From the IMG/VR virus record IMGVR_UViG_3300025137_000014, positions 123,123 through 187,122 of that record: a DNA stretch of 64,000 nucleotides; one strand, given 5' to 3'. The notes under the pieces are model-generated. The model worked only from the letters and a program-made list of their open reading frames with translations. It made no database searches and was not told where the DNA came from. Origin of the DNA: a virus. This document shows, in pieces, positions 40,790-49,406 of this stretch. Positions within the stretch are counted from its first letter, which is position 1, and the number at the start of each line of letters is the position of its first letter. Position numbers and translations under genes: made by a program.

Positions 40790-41752
40790 ATGGACGCATT
40801 AACTTTATGGATGGCAATAGGATTTCTATTTGCCGCATATTCAGTAATCGCAAACGATTCAGTACAAACTCTTGGTACTTGGATTGCATCAAATAACGAA
40901 AAATTTAATTGGAAGATAATGTGGGGAGCCGCAAGTTCGGTACTGCTTTATACTTTGTGGTATGGTTGGTATACTAATGGCGGAGATATTAGTTACGGAC
41001 GATTAAACAAAATTCCATTTCAAGAAATACAATGGTATCATGCCGCCGCACCAGGCTTACTATTGATATTAACAAGAATAGGTGTACCAGTGAGTACAAG
41101 TTTCTTAGTGCTAAGTGCATTTGCTAGTACATTTGTATTAGAAAAGATGCTAGTCAAATCAATGATGGGTTATGCAGTTGCGGCTGTGGCGGCTTATATT
41201 ATTTGGATAGGAGTTACTAAGATACTAAACGAAGCAAAGCCTGTTAAAGAAGAACACAAGAAAGCATGGCGTGTAGCACAATGGGTAACAACAGGCTTTT
41301 TATGGTTCACTTGGCTATCACATGACATGGCAAATATTGCAGTATTCTTGCCAAGAGAAATACCTTGGGACTTAATGGTGCTAGTAAGTGCAGTGTTTGT
41401 AATAGGACTAGGATATATGTTCCGTGAAGGCGGAGGTAAGATACAAAACATTGTAATTGAAAAGCACAACACAAGATATGTACGTTCAGCAACTATTATT
41501 GATTGTGTATACTTTCTAATACTATTGTTCTTTAAAGAAATAAACGATATACCTATGTCAACAACATGGGTGTTTGTAGGTTTACTTTGTGGACGTGAAC
41601 TAGCTATGGCAACTATGACAGGCAAAGAAAAGTTTAAAACAGTATTTCCTTTGATTACTAAAGACTTTATCAAAATGATGATAGGTTTGGGTGCATCAGT
41701 AGGTGTAGTTTTAGCAATTCATTATGTAATTGTACCAAATGGGTTACACTAG
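40790..41752 (+). CDS. PiT-like inorganic phosphate permease
   Basis: 320 aa, about eight to nine membrane helices. The two signature repeats of PiT carriers are visible: IANDSVQTLGTWIASN near the N-terminus and IPMSTTWVFVGLLCGREL near the C-terminus; GVPVSTSFLVLSAFAS adds the central P-S-T turn. It would import phosphate (as ion symport) into the infected cell. Its promoter region has a possible operator. Phage phosphate-acquisition genes are known in cyanophages (pstS, phoA); a PiT permease is less usual. Confidence 0.82.
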   Translation: MDALTLWMAIGFLFAAYSVIANDSVQTLGTWIASNNEKFNWKIMWGAASSVLLYTLWYGWYTNGGDISYGRLNKIPFQEIQWYHAAAPGLLLILTRIGVPVSTSFLVLSAFASTFVLEKMLVKSMMGYAVAAVAAYIIWIGVTKILNEAKPVKEEHKKAWRVAQWVTTGFLWFTWLSHDMANIAVFLPREIPWDLMVLVSAVFVIGLGYMFREGGGKIQNIVIEKHNTRYVRSATIIDCVYFLILLFFKEINDIPMSTTWVFVGLLCGRELAMATMTGKEKFKTVFPLITKDFIKMMIGLGASVGVVLAIHYVIVPNGLH

Positions 41753-41759
41753 ATAAATA
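41752..41759 (+). promoter_or_regulatory. late-type promoter GATAAATA
   Basis: Octamer at the end of the permease gene; the next element downstream is a terminator 95 nt away, not a gene. Confidence 0.5.
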
Positions 41760-41765
41760 ACTTTA

Positions 41766-41877
41766 TAGAACACAACTAATAAGTACGACCAAATTTATAA
41801 GTATGTCGGACACTGCGTAACACATTCTGACATTCCACATAACAATTTTTGGAGCCCATTCTTCGGAGTGGGTTTTC
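41766..41877 (+). ncRNA. candidate small RNA of about 110 nt
   Basis: Between the octamer at 41752 and the terminator at 41855 is no open frame of use. An 8-bp stem ATGTCGGA/TCTGACAT (41803-41810/41826-41833) precedes the terminator. Alternatively this is just the 3' UTR of the permease message. Confidence 0.4.
41855..41876 (+). terminator. Rho-independent terminator with UUCG tetraloop
   Basis: Stem CCCATTC/GAGTGGG... closed by C(TTCG)G, then TTTT. UUCG loops are very stable. Confidence 0.8.
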
Positions 41878-41899
41878 CATTTGTATCTGTGACATAAAT

Positions 41900-41907
41900 G
41901 ATAAATA
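41900..41907 (+). promoter_or_regulatory. late-type promoter GATAAATA, leaderless arrangement
   Basis: Octamer, five bases (CATAT), then ATG 41913; third instance of this layout. Confidence 0.65.
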
Positions 41908-41912
41908 CATAT

Positions 41913-42848
41913 ATGCGTTATTCAGATATCATAGAAGGCAAACTTACAGGAGGGGATCTTTTAAAGGATCGTCAAAGGTTAGCCAACTTTATTAAAAAAT
42001 ACGAAACAGGTCAACCATTCGTAGCAGTGGGTGGTGACACTCCTACAATTAAATTAAAAAAAGATGATGAAGTTTTAAAAGATTTAAAACAAGGTATTTT
42101 TCCTGCATCATTTGAAACAGTAGATGGCAAAATAATAAGACTTTCAGGCTTAGAAAAAACAAGTGAGTTTGGAGGCAGAGGCGCTGGATTTTCAACACGT
42201 GATGAAGATGCCGCACTTGGTAGTATTAATCAAATGTTTGCAAAATTAAAAGGTAATGAATCAGAAATACCTTTGGTTATAGGTAACAGAACAGTTAATG
42301 TTGCTAAGTTTGTTACAACACGTGGAACACCTAAATCTGATTTTCATGCAGTGGATGCCTCAGGCAATGAAGTTGCTTGGGTATCTCATAAAAAAGGTTC
42401 TAAAGCAAAAGATTTTGGACAATGGGGTGGGGTATCGGATAGAGAACTTGCTATTGTTTATAAACATGCACCAGAAATTAAAGATGAAGTAGATTCATTT
42501 GTACAAGCACTTAGAAAAATATCTCCAAATGAAGAATTCCCTAAAGGATCAACCTTTGCCAGAAAACTAAAAGATGGTAGACTACGTGGTATTGCTATTT
42601 ATGGTGTTGGTTGGGGCGGAAAAACAGGACCTCAGAACGTAGATTTAGTACTACAAGGTGACCCACAGTTTGACGGTAATCGTTTAGTTGCTACAGGGTC
42701 TGCACATGCAAACAAAGAAAGACTTGAAGGCGATTTTGAACCAGTATTAATGGCTAGATATTCAAGCGATAGAAACAATTTTGGTATTAAAGGCGCACGT
42801 GTAGGAGTTTATCCTGCAGGCGGCAGAAAAGTAACAAAATATATCTAA
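41913..42848 (+). CDS. late protein, possibly nuclease-like, with head-targeting-like N-terminus
   Basis: 311 aa from ATG 41913, set by the promoter; an upstream ATG at 41898 overlaps it. MRYSDIIEGK fits a capsid-targeting tag cut after I-I-E. The middle, TPKSDFHAVDASGNEVAWVS then HKKGSKAKDFGQWGGVS, resembles a PD-(D/E)XK-type core (D...xxK...Q) of restriction-like enzymes. A packaged nuclease would act on host DNA at injection. The nuclease idea is tentative. Confidence 0.5.
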   Translation: MRYSDIIEGKLTGGDLLKDRQRLANFIKKYETGQPFVAVGGDTPTIKLKKDDEVLKDLKQGIFPASFETVDGKIIRLSGLEKTSEFGGRGAGFSTRDEDAALGSINQMFAKLKGNESEIPLVIGNRTVNVAKFVTTRGTPKSDFHAVDASGNEVAWVSHKKGSKAKDFGQWGGVSDRELAIVYKHAPEIKDEVDSFVQALRKISPNEEFPKGSTFARKLKDGRLRGIAIYGVGWGGKTGPQNVDLVLQGDPQFDGNRLVATGSAHANKERLEGDFEPVLMARYSSDRNNFGIKGARVGVYPAGGRKVTKYI

Positions 42849-42887
42849 AAATCCCTATATTATCTCACTTTTTTATCTATTAAAAAC

Positions 42888-42916
42888 TTGACAGAACCAC
42901 CTTTATCCTGTATACT
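42888..42916 (+). promoter_or_regulatory. sigma70-type promoter
   Basis: TTGACA (42888-42893), 17-nt spacer, TATACT (42911-42916); GAGAGG before ATG 42950. Confidence 0.75.
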
Positions 42917-42949
42917 ATGAGTATATTAATCAAAAGAGAGGTTTATAAA

Positions 42950-43465
42950 ATGAGAAAATATATTATTGCGTTGATTGGTTCTGTTATGTTGTTATCTACA
43001 ACTGCAAATGCCAATACAACTAGAGTACAAGTTGAAACTATCTCAAGTAATGCTATTACGCAACAAGTAGTTCAAAAAACACCTTCACAACAATGTAACA
43101 TAGTTGATGTACCTATTTACAGTACACAAAACAATGCTAGTTCAGGTGATGTATTATTTGGTGCTATTATTGGTGGTGTAATAGGTAATCAGTTTGGTAA
43201 AGGTAAAGGCAACGATGCGGCTACGGCTTTAGGTGCTATTATTGGTGCAGATGCGGCTAATAAGAAAAAATCTTCACAGACTATTGTAGGTTACAAGCAA
43301 GTACAACAATGTAACGTAATCTATATTGAAACAGTTACAGATAAGGTTGTAGGATATAATACTACATTCAGAGATAATAACGGACAAACATATGTGTATC
43401 AGACTGGTTCACAATGGAAAGTCGGTACTATTGCATTCTTAAACGTTACAACAACACTAAATTAA
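42950..43465 (+). CDS. exported glycine-zipper protein (17-kDa surface antigen-like)
   Basis: 171 aa. MRKYIIALIGSVMLLSTTAN is a signal peptide. Mid-protein FGAIIGGVIGNQFGKGKGND, then ALGAIIGA, is a glycine-zipper 2TM domain as in Rickettsia 17-kDa antigen-type proteins. Two Cys flank it (QQCNIVD and QQCNVIY) in repeated contexts. It may insert in the envelope. ATG 42950 is used because an earlier ATG at 42917 lies at the RNA start. Possible role in superinfection control or envelope stress, by inference. Confidence 0.72.
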   Translation: MRKYIIALIGSVMLLSTTANANTTRVQVETISSNAITQQVVQKTPSQQCNIVDVPIYSTQNNASSGDVLFGAIIGGVIGNQFGKGKGNDAATALGAIIGADAANKKKSSQTIVGYKQVQQCNVIYIETVTDKVVGYNTTFRDNNGQTYVYQTGSQWKVGTIAFLNVTTTLN

Positions 43466-43529
43466 ATACTAAATCAGTACTAAGCTATACGAAAGTATAA
43501 CGTAGAAGTTAAATTCTCCTTCCTATTTA

Positions 43530-43537
43530 GATAAATA
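43530..43537 (+). promoter_or_regulatory. late-type promoter GATAAATA
   Basis: Octamer 30 nt before ATG 43568. Confidence 0.65.
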
Positions 43538-43567
43538 CAGATGAGGTCTACTAAGAAGGAGAATATT

Positions 43568-45118
43568 ATGTTATTTCCAATTATCACCTTTGCTACGGCT
43601 ATTGCGATAGCTTTTATAGCCGCGTGGTTTTCAATCGTCGGACTTATGGCGATTTTTGCCGCCTCAGCAATACCAGTAGCATTAATGGCAGGTTCACTTG
43701 AAGTCGGCAAACTTATTGCCGCCTCATGGGTGTACCGTAATTGGAAGAGGGCTCCATTTCTATTAAAATTTTATTTGACAATAGCAGTTGTCGTATTGAT
43801 GTTCATCACTAGCATGGGTATTTTCGGTTTCTTATCGAAAGCACACCTAGAACAAGCCGCTCAGGGAACGGCTAACATTGCCAAGGTTGAACGTATTGAT
43901 AACGATATTATCAGGTTTAATTCAATAATAGAACGTACTGAAATCAAGATAGCTAAACTTGAGAATGAAACTAGTGATGATTCATCAGATGTCAATGCAC
44001 AGATTGATGCAGAGCAAAAACGTATGGATAATGCGTATGCTCGTATTCAGCCTGCGATTGATGAACAGTTAAACATCATTAAACAAGAACAGAAAGGTTC
44101 TGAGGACCAAGTAAAGTCGTATACTGACCAGATTAATCGTATTGACGATACTTTAGCTAAGATACAATCTTATGCTGAAAATGTCGATAATCCAGATAAT
44201 GTGAAAAAGATACAGGCTATGATTGGTACGAAAGTAGATGGAAAGTACGGATATATTACTGCTGGCAAAGTTACTAAGTATATTGAGAAATCAAATGCTG
44301 ATAAAGAAAAACTAATTGCTATTGTAGAAGATATTCGTAATTCAGTAAACACAGATATTATCGACCAGGCACGTGAAGAAATAAAACGTTTACGTGGTAT
44401 GGCAGACAGAGAAATTCAAAATGCACAAGATAATATTAATCGTCTACGAAATGTGTTAACACAAGTAGGAGAAATTGACAATACAGATGAGATAGATACT
44501 TTAGTTTTAAAGGTGTCAAATACGGAGCAGGAAATCGAAGTTCTTTATGATGAGAAATTCGAATTAGAAAGTGAAGTTAGACAACTTGAAGCAGAAGTAG
44601 GACCAATCAAGTATATTGCAGAATTAATATATGGAGAAACTAATCCCACTATTATTGATTCGGCTGTACGTTGGTTAATTATCGTCTTTATTTTTGTATT
44701 TGACCCATTGGCTGTTATTCTGTTGATTGCGGCAAACTATAGTTTTGCTAATAGAAACAATAATGAAGGCAGACAACAAGAAATGTTTGAAGGACTTTTT
44801 CACAAAAATGAAAAGAAAACGCTTGACAAAACGACCTCAATGAGCGATAATAAAGATATTGATTTAAATACAGAAACGAATGAAACTGTTGATGAAATCA
44901 AAGATGAAATTAAAGATGAAGAAGTTATAGAAAATATGGAAGAAGTTAAATCAGAAGATAAAAAGACTGGCGGTGTATATTTAGACCCAGCCGAAATTGA
45001 TTTAAAGAACATTGATGAGAAATCATTAAAAGAAATTAAATCAAAAGTAGAAAGGGAAATAAATACTAAAGCAGAGAAAAGGTCTGGCTGGTTAGATGAT
45101 TTAAGTAATGGTAAATAA
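43568..45118 (+). CDS. large membrane coiled-coil protein
   Basis: 516 aa from ATG 43568 (AAGGAG before it). Three or so membrane helices in the first 100 residues (LFPIITFATAIAIAFIAAWF; LMAIFAASAIPVALMAG; FYLTIAVVVLMFITSMG), a long coiled coil to about 355, another membrane helix (WLIIVFIFVFDPLAVILLIA), and an acidic low-complexity tail. The type recurs in large phages with unknown function. It starts the run that contains ClpX, IF-3 and bS21; there are only 17 nt to clpX. Confidence 0.65.
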   Translation: MLFPIITFATAIAIAFIAAWFSIVGLMAIFAASAIPVALMAGSLEVGKLIAASWVYRNWKRAPFLLKFYLTIAVVVLMFITSMGIFGFLSKAHLEQAAQGTANIAKVERIDNDIIRFNSIIERTEIKIAKLENETSDDSSDVNAQIDAEQKRMDNAYARIQPAIDEQLNIIKQEQKGSEDQVKSYTDQINRIDDTLAKIQSYAENVDNPDNVKKIQAMIGTKVDGKYGYITAGKVTKYIEKSNADKEKLIAIVEDIRNSVNTDIIDQAREEIKRLRGMADREIQNAQDNINRLRNVLTQVGEIDNTDEIDTLVLKVSNTEQEIEVLYDEKFELESEVRQLEAEVGPIKYIAELIYGETNPTIIDSAVRWLIIVFIFVFDPLAVILLIAANYSFANRNNNEGRQQEMFEGLFHKNEKKTLDKTTSMSDNKDIDLNTETNETVDEIKDEIKDEEVIENMEEVKSEDKKTGGVYLDPAEIDLKNIDEKSLKEIKSKVEREINTKAEKRSGWLDDLSNGK

Positions 45119-45135
45119 TAAAGAAAGCATAAACA

Positions 45136-46407
45136 TTGTCAGATAAAAAAGATTATCATTGTTCATTTTGTGGAAAGCACAAGAATGAAATTAGTACATT
45201 AATTGCAGGTCCGGCAACGTATATCTGTAATGAGTGTATTGACCTATGTCATTCTATTGTACATGAACGCAAGGATGTAACTAAAAAATCTAAAACTGTA
45301 AACAGTGACACTCCGACACCTGATGAAATTAATGAGTTTTTGAATGCTCATGTAATTGGTCAGGAAGAAGCTAAAGAAGTCTTGAGTGTGGCTGTTTACA
45401 ATCATTATAAAAGAATTTCACAACCAGAAGACGATGATGTAGAATTAGAGAAATCTAATGTAATGATGCTTGGTCCTTCTGGTACAGGTAAAACACTCTT
45501 AGCGAAAACAATCGCAAAGTTTTTAGATGTTCCTTTCGCACAAGTTGATGCGACCACATTAACAGAAAGTGGCTATGTAGGTGAAGATGTTGAGAATGTA
45601 ATTCAACGTTTACTTATGTCCTCTGATTTTGAGATTAAGAAAGCAGAACAAGGTATTATCTATATCGATGAAATAGATAAGAAAGCTAAAAAGGGTGAAA
45701 GTATTTCTATCACTAAAGATGTTAGTGGTGAAGGTGTTCAACAAGCCTTACTAAAAATTGTTGAAGGTACGGTTGTTCGTGTTCCGCCAGGTGGTGGAAG
45801 AAAACATCCCGGTGCAGAAATGCTTGAAGTTGATACAAGCAAAATATTATTCATTGTTGGTGGTGCATTTGTAGGACTTGATAAAGTAATTAAACGAAGA
45901 TTGAATGCTAATGGTTCAATTGGTTTTGGTGCTAGAGTTATGTCACAAGACAACAATGATATGAAAGTATCCCAAGAAGTATTGCCAGAAGATGTAATTA
46001 AATATGGTATTATTCCAGAATTTATGGGACGTTTTCCAATACTAGTAGGTATTAATGACTTAACAGAAATTGAGTTAAGCCGAATACTAACAGAGCCAAA
46101 GAATAATTTAACTGCACAATTTAAAAAGATTTTTAAACTAGACGGTGTAGATTTGAATTTTACTGAGGACGCAATAACAGAAATCTCTAAAATGGCAAAA
46201 ACAAATAAGACAGGAGCAAGAGGTCTTAGAAGTGTTTTAGAAAAGTCATTATTAAAACTACAATTCAAATTACCTAAGCTATCAAAGAATGCTGGCTTAA
46301 CGTCTGTTGAAATTACTGGTGACTTTATCAAAAACAAATCAGATCCAATTTTGGTATTTAAGGATGTTGTAGAGGAAACAAAAAATATAAATGAAAAGAA
46401 ACTTTAA
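45136..46407 (+). CDS. clpX: ClpX, ATPase of the ClpXP protease
   Basis: 423 aa, full length. Zinc domain cysteines 9, 12, 31, 34; Walker A GPSGTGKT (113-120); pore loop GYVG (146-149); Walker [12 protein letters not shown] loop (222-224) and the ClpP-docking loop IGF (262-264) all present. It unfolds proteins with C-terminal tags, including the tmRNA tag, and feeds them to ClpP. TTG start at 45136. The intact IGF loop means that it can dock to a ClpP, whether host or phage (7.6 kb). Complete phage-encoded ClpX is uncommon. It overlaps infC by 17 nt, forming a clpX-infC-rpsU operon. Confidence 0.96.
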   Translation: MSDKKDYHCSFCGKHKNEISTLIAGPATYICNECIDLCHSIVHERKDVTKKSKTVNSDTPTPDEINEFLNAHVIGQEEAKEVLSVAVYNHYKRISQPEDDDVELEKSNVMMLGPSGTGKTLLAKTIAKFLDVPFAQVDATTLTESGYVGEDVENVIQRLLMSSDFEIKKAEQGIIYIDEIDKKAKKGESISITKDVSGEGVQQALLKIVEGTVVRVPPGGGRKHPGAEMLEVDTSKILFIVGGAFVGLDKVIKRRLNANGSIGFGARVMSQDNNDMKVSQEVLPEDVIKYGIIPEFMGRFPILVGINDLTEIELSRILTEPKNNLTAQFKKIFKLDGVDLNFTEDAITEISKMAKTNKTGARGLRSVLEKSLLKLQFKLPKLSKNAGLTSVEITGDFIKNKSDPILVFKDVVEETKNINEKKL

Positions 46408-46933
46408 GGAAGAAGGGCGAAAGCCTTTCGTCATTGCCAATCAACGTATTCGTGCAGACGAGTTACGTGTGGTAACAGACCAAGGTGAACAACTTGGTGT
46501 CATGCAAAAAGATGAAGCACAACAAAAGGCTGATGCCGAAGGACTAGATTTAGTTCTGATTGTTCCTAATGCAAATCCTCCAGTAGCAAAGATTATTAGT
46601 ATTAATAAATACAACTACGAAATTAAAAAACGTGACAAAGAGAAGGCAAAATTAGCCAGACAAAGTTTAGTTGAAGTTAAAGAAGTTAAGTTTAGACCAG
46701 CTATAGGTGAGAACGACCTAAAGATGAAACTTATGCAGGTTCAAAAGTTTATTGACAAAGGCAATAAAGTAAAAGTGACAATACAAATGAGAGGCAGAGA
46801 GAATTCTAAATCAAGTGAAGTTTTAGATTTCTTCAATTCCCAAATCTCTGAGTACTTAAGTAGTTTTAAGTATGACCTCCCTCTAAAAACTAATGGGAAT
46901 AGAATAATAGGTATAGTAATAAAAAATGACTAG
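46391..46933 (+). CDS. infC: translation initiation factor IF-3
   Basis: 180 aa, complete two-domain IF-3: N-terminal [18 protein letters not shown], linker [14 protein letters not shown]-terminal [20 protein letters not shown] and [11 protein letters not shown]-3 keeps the 30S subunit free and checks start codon and leader; it is known to act against leaderless mRNAs. A phage IF-3 could bias initiation to phage late messages. Overlaps clpX before and rpsU after. Confidence 0.95.
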   Translation: MKRNFKEEGRKPFVIANQRIRADELRVVTDQGEQLGVMQKDEAQQKADAEGLDLVLIVPNANPPVAKIISINKYNYEIKKRDKEKAKLARQSLVEVKEVKFRPAIGENDLKMKLMQVQKFIDKGNKVKVTIQMRGRENSKSSEVLDFFNSQISEYLSSFKYDLPLKTNGNRIIGIVIKND

Positions 46934-47201
46934 TTACAATAATAGTTATAAAAGCAGAAATAACAGAAATGACAGGAACGATTTTACACAAACAGGAAAA
47001 TCAGGCCTAACAGTACATGTAAGAGACGGACAATTCGAAAGAGCATTAAGAAAGTTCAAAAAGAAAGTCCAAGAACACGGCATTATACAAGAGGTGCGTG
47101 ACAGAAAGGCTTATGTTAAACCAAGTGAAATTAAACGTAAAGCTAAGGACGCCGGCAAAAAGCGTTGGTACAGAAAAAGAAAAGAGAGTGAATTCCAATA
47201 A
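46926..47201 (+). CDS. rpsU: ribosomal protein bS21
   Basis: 91 aa. GLTVHVRDGQFERALRKFKK is the bS21 core and EIKRKAKDAGKKRWYRKRKE its basic tail; the first 25 residues are an Asn/Arg-rich extension not usual in cells. bS21 sits by the anti-Shine-Dalgarno at the 30S platform. Phage bS21 copies are known in pelagiphages and large phages and may replace the host protein. Last gene of the operon; a terminator follows at once. Confidence 0.94.
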   Translation: MTSYNNSYKSRNNRNDRNDFTQTGKSGLTVHVRDGQFERALRKFKKKVQEHGIIQEVRDRKAYVKPSEIKRKAKDAGKKRWYRKRKESEFQ

Positions 47202-47226
47202 AAAAGGGGAACCTAAGTCCCCCTTT
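47201..47226 (+). terminator. terminator of the clpX-infC-rpsU operon
   Basis: Stem GGGGA/TCCCC flanked by A and T runs (loop ACCTAAG). The loop sequence CCTAAG is shared with the terminator at 27954. Confidence 0.75.
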
Positions 47227-47248
47227 AAATATTAATGATTAGTTTTTA

Positions 47249-47566
47249 TTAGAACAAATGATTATCAGAGAATTCTTCAAAAATTGGTTGACTATCTGTA
47301 AATGCAGACATTTGAGAACCGATATCGGTTTCAATCGCAGTCATAGTTTCGTTATTTGGGTAAACAACGGTAACCATGCCTTCAAATTTATCAGTAGTCA
47401 ATTCTTCTTTATATTTTGTAGCATCGTTCAAGTCTATGCCGTTATCAGAAAGAATTGTTCTCATAAGGGTATAGTATGAATCGTAGTTATTCTCAGAAAT
47501 CAGTTGTGCATTATCATCATATTGTTTTACAATATGTGGATAAAATACTTTAGTTTCTTTAATCAT
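47249..47566 (-). CDS. phage protein of unknown function
   Basis: 105 aa, acidic, minus strand with AGGAGG ribosome site and a late-type octamer 40 nt upstream. Segment YYTLMRTILSDNGIDLNDAT is helical; no motif recognised. An isolated minus gene among plus genes, with both promoter and good ribosome site, so real. Confidence 0.6.
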   Translation of the reverse strand: MIKETKVFYPHIVKQYDDNAQLISENNYDSYYTLMRTILSDNGIDLNDATKYKEELTTDKFEGMVTVVYPNNETMTAIETDIGSQMSAFTDSQPIFEEFSDNHLF

Positions 47567-47605
47567 AATAGGTGGCCTCCTAAAAATACTGTTTGATTAT
47601 ATACT

Positions 47606-47613
47606 TATTTATC
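47606..47613 (-). promoter_or_regulatory. late-type promoter GATAAATA (minus)
   Basis: Octamer upstream of the minus gene starting at 47566. Confidence 0.6.
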
Positions 47614-47636
47614 AAAAAACATAGAAGGATATTAAA

Positions 47637-47882
47637 TTGACCATAGATTTAGACAAATTATCATTAAGAGAACTGCAACAAGAAAGCACTAGAGCATTGC
47701 TTACGCAGGACGGTACTAGTGGTGGTATATCAAAATATAACAAAAAAGCTAATCATAATAGTCAACTTTGGTACAAAGCAGTCCTAGAAGACTATATTGA
47801 GAAATATGGCGGTCTTCCTTGTGATGCAGGACCTTCGAAGGGAATTGTACTTTTTTCAGAAAAACTTGAGAAAAAGACTTGA
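47637..47882 (+). CDS. small phage protein of unknown function
   Basis: 81 aa, TTG start at 47637 after AAGGATATTAAA. Helical and polar (LSLRELQQESTRALLTQDG). Its last bases contain the -35 of the Hsp20 promoter. Not recognised. Confidence 0.5.
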   Translation: MTIDLDKLSLRELQQESTRALLTQDGTSGGISKYNKKANHNSQLWYKAVLEDYIEKYGGLPCDAGPSKGIVLFSEKLEKKT

Positions 47883-47936
47883 CATTTCTACCATTAATGA
47901 TTATATTATAATATGTACATATATTATGTATAAATA
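47879..47936 (+). promoter_or_regulatory. dual promoter of the Hsp20 gene
   Basis: Sigma70-type TTGACA (47879-47884), 17-nt spacer, TATATT (47902-47907), and 22 nt further the late octamer TATAAATA (47929-47936), so the gene can be made both early and late. AAAGGAG precedes ATG 48001. Confidence 0.65.
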
Positions 47937-48000
47937 ACTATGTAGATTGCTTTAGATAGGATCTACATTTAAATCAACTTGCTTAACAAAGGAGTAAACA

Positions 48001-48438
48001 ATGACAAACGGACTATCTATTTTTAACCAGTTACGACCTGTAACTGTAGGCTTTGACAACATGTTTGACCATTTCGAATCAATGTTCGATGGAAACGGCC
48101 CAACATTTCAAACACAAGTAAACTTCCCACCTTACAACATAGTAAAAACAGGTGATTTCACTTATGATGTAGAACTGGCACTTGCTGGTTTCTCAAAAGA
48201 TGATATTACAGTTGACTATGCTGATAACATCTTATCTGTTAAATCAATCAAAAAAGATGAGAAGAAAGAAGAAGGCGTTCTTCATAGAGGTATCTCTAAG
48301 AGAATGTTTTCTAAATCTTTCACTATCGCAGATGATGTTGAAGTAAAAGGTGCTGAGTTGAAGGACGGGTTACTAAAAGTATCTTTAGAACGTATCGTTC
48401 CAGAAGGTAAAAAGCCTCGTAATATTGAAATCTCATAG
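48001..48438 (+). CDS. Hsp20-family small heat shock protein
   Basis: 145 aa. Alpha-crystallin domain: FPPYNIVKTGDFTYDVELAL, FSKDDITVDYADNILSVKS, and LKDGLLKVSLERIVPE with the G-x-L motif, then the short basic tail. It holds unfolded proteins, forming large oligomers. Common in marine T4-like phages, where it may aid virion assembly. Confidence 0.93.
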   Translation: MTNGLSIFNQLRPVTVGFDNMFDHFESMFDGNGPTFQTQVNFPPYNIVKTGDFTYDVELALAGFSKDDITVDYADNILSVKSIKKDEKKEEGVLHRGISKRMFSKSFTIADDVEVKGAELKDGLLKVSLERIVPEGKKPRNIEIS

Positions 48439-48453
48439 TAGAAAATATTACTT

Positions 48454-48461
48454 CATAAATA
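48454..48461 (+). promoter_or_regulatory. late-type octamer variant CATAAATA
   Basis: 43 nt before ATG 48505; followed by a GCGAGG...CCTCGC hairpin (about 48465-48486) in the leader that may also end the Hsp20 message. Confidence 0.45.
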
Positions 48462-48504
48462 GAAGCGAGGGCTAGTTCCTCGCTTCCTCATGGAGTAATA
48501 TAAA

Positions 48505-49362
48505 ATGAATAAACATACATCTGTATGGTGTCAACCCAGGTCAGGGTCGTCTGCATACTGTAATCATCTAAAAAAAACTAGAAAAGTATTTTCTGACTCT
48601 GCACAAGAGTTTATGTCTGCCTCTCAATTTTGGCCTATGTTGCAAGAACCAGGAACAGACTCAGCAGACAATTTTAAAATGTCAATAGAAAGTTTTCCAT
48701 ACGATAACGAATTAAGAATTAAACTTAAACATGACGCATATAAGATTTATGATAATATAAAAAATACACATAATCCAAAGTGGTTATGGACAGATTGGAA
48801 ACTGACTGATAAAGGTATTAAGCCTTATTATACTAGAAGTATACCAAGACATTATTTAGAAGACACATTCCCTTCAAGACCATGGGCACAAGAACTACTC
48901 ACACAATCAAAAGTACCAGAAGTAATAAAGTTATATAATTATGATAATTTTCAATTTGAAGATATTGCATATGATACAAATCATCATTTATTAATTAGAG
49001 AGCCGTTAGATAACGCATTAAGTCAGATTGTTGCATATATAACTATGGTATGGCATCAAGAAAGTAATGATGAAAATAAAGTAAGAATTAAAGAAACAAT
49101 TAGTTTTAAGCCTATAAAAAATGACCCTCATAAGAAAACACCATATCAAATAGCAGAGTATTGTTTTAAATCTAATATTGATATGTTGGAACAGTTGGGG
49201 GACAAAGTAGATGTTATAGCAAAGTATGAGGATATGGAATTTAAAAATAATCGTTATAAGAAAATGCATACATTACGAGAGAAATTAGCAGTGTGTTCAG
49301 ATTTACATTTCTTAGACGATATGAGAAATAACTATAATAAAAGACTTGATTCATTACTCTAA
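48505..49362 (+). CDS. sulfotransferase-like protein
   Basis: 285 aa. SVWCQPRSGSSAYCNHL at the N-terminus is the PAPS-binding loop (PRSGSS); HLLIREPLDNALSQIVAY is the R-x(n)-S 3'-phosphate binding motif. It would move sulfate from PAPS onto a sugar or protein. An APS kinase at 55.5 kb could supply PAPS. Late-type promoter, so it may act on virions or late envelope. Confidence 0.75.
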   Translation: MNKHTSVWCQPRSGSSAYCNHLKKTRKVFSDSAQEFMSASQFWPMLQEPGTDSADNFKMSIESFPYDNELRIKLKHDAYKIYDNIKNTHNPKWLWTDWKLTDKGIKPYYTRSIPRHYLEDTFPSRPWAQELLTQSKVPEVIKLYNYDNFQFEDIAYDTNHHLLIREPLDNALSQIVAYITMVWHQESNDENKVRIKETISFKPIKNDPHKKTPYQIAEYCFKSNIDMLEQLGDKVDVIAKYEDMEFKNNRYKKMHTLREKLAVCSDLHFLDDMRNNYNKRLDSLL

Positions 49363-49377
49363 AAATGATATAATTCA

Positions 49378-49385
49378 GATAAATA
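49378..49385 (+). promoter_or_regulatory. late-type promoter GATAAATA
   Basis: Octamer 21 nt before ATG 49407 of clpS. Confidence 0.65.
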
Positions 49386-49406
49386 GTTTAGACAGTGAGA
49401 AAATAA

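Noticed and set aside
45738-46337. Long minus-strand frame opposite clpX
   Set aside because: Antisense shadow of a highly conserved gene; no promoter or ribosome site. The same applies to the minus frames at 11351-11836, 16394-16924 and 41194-41673.
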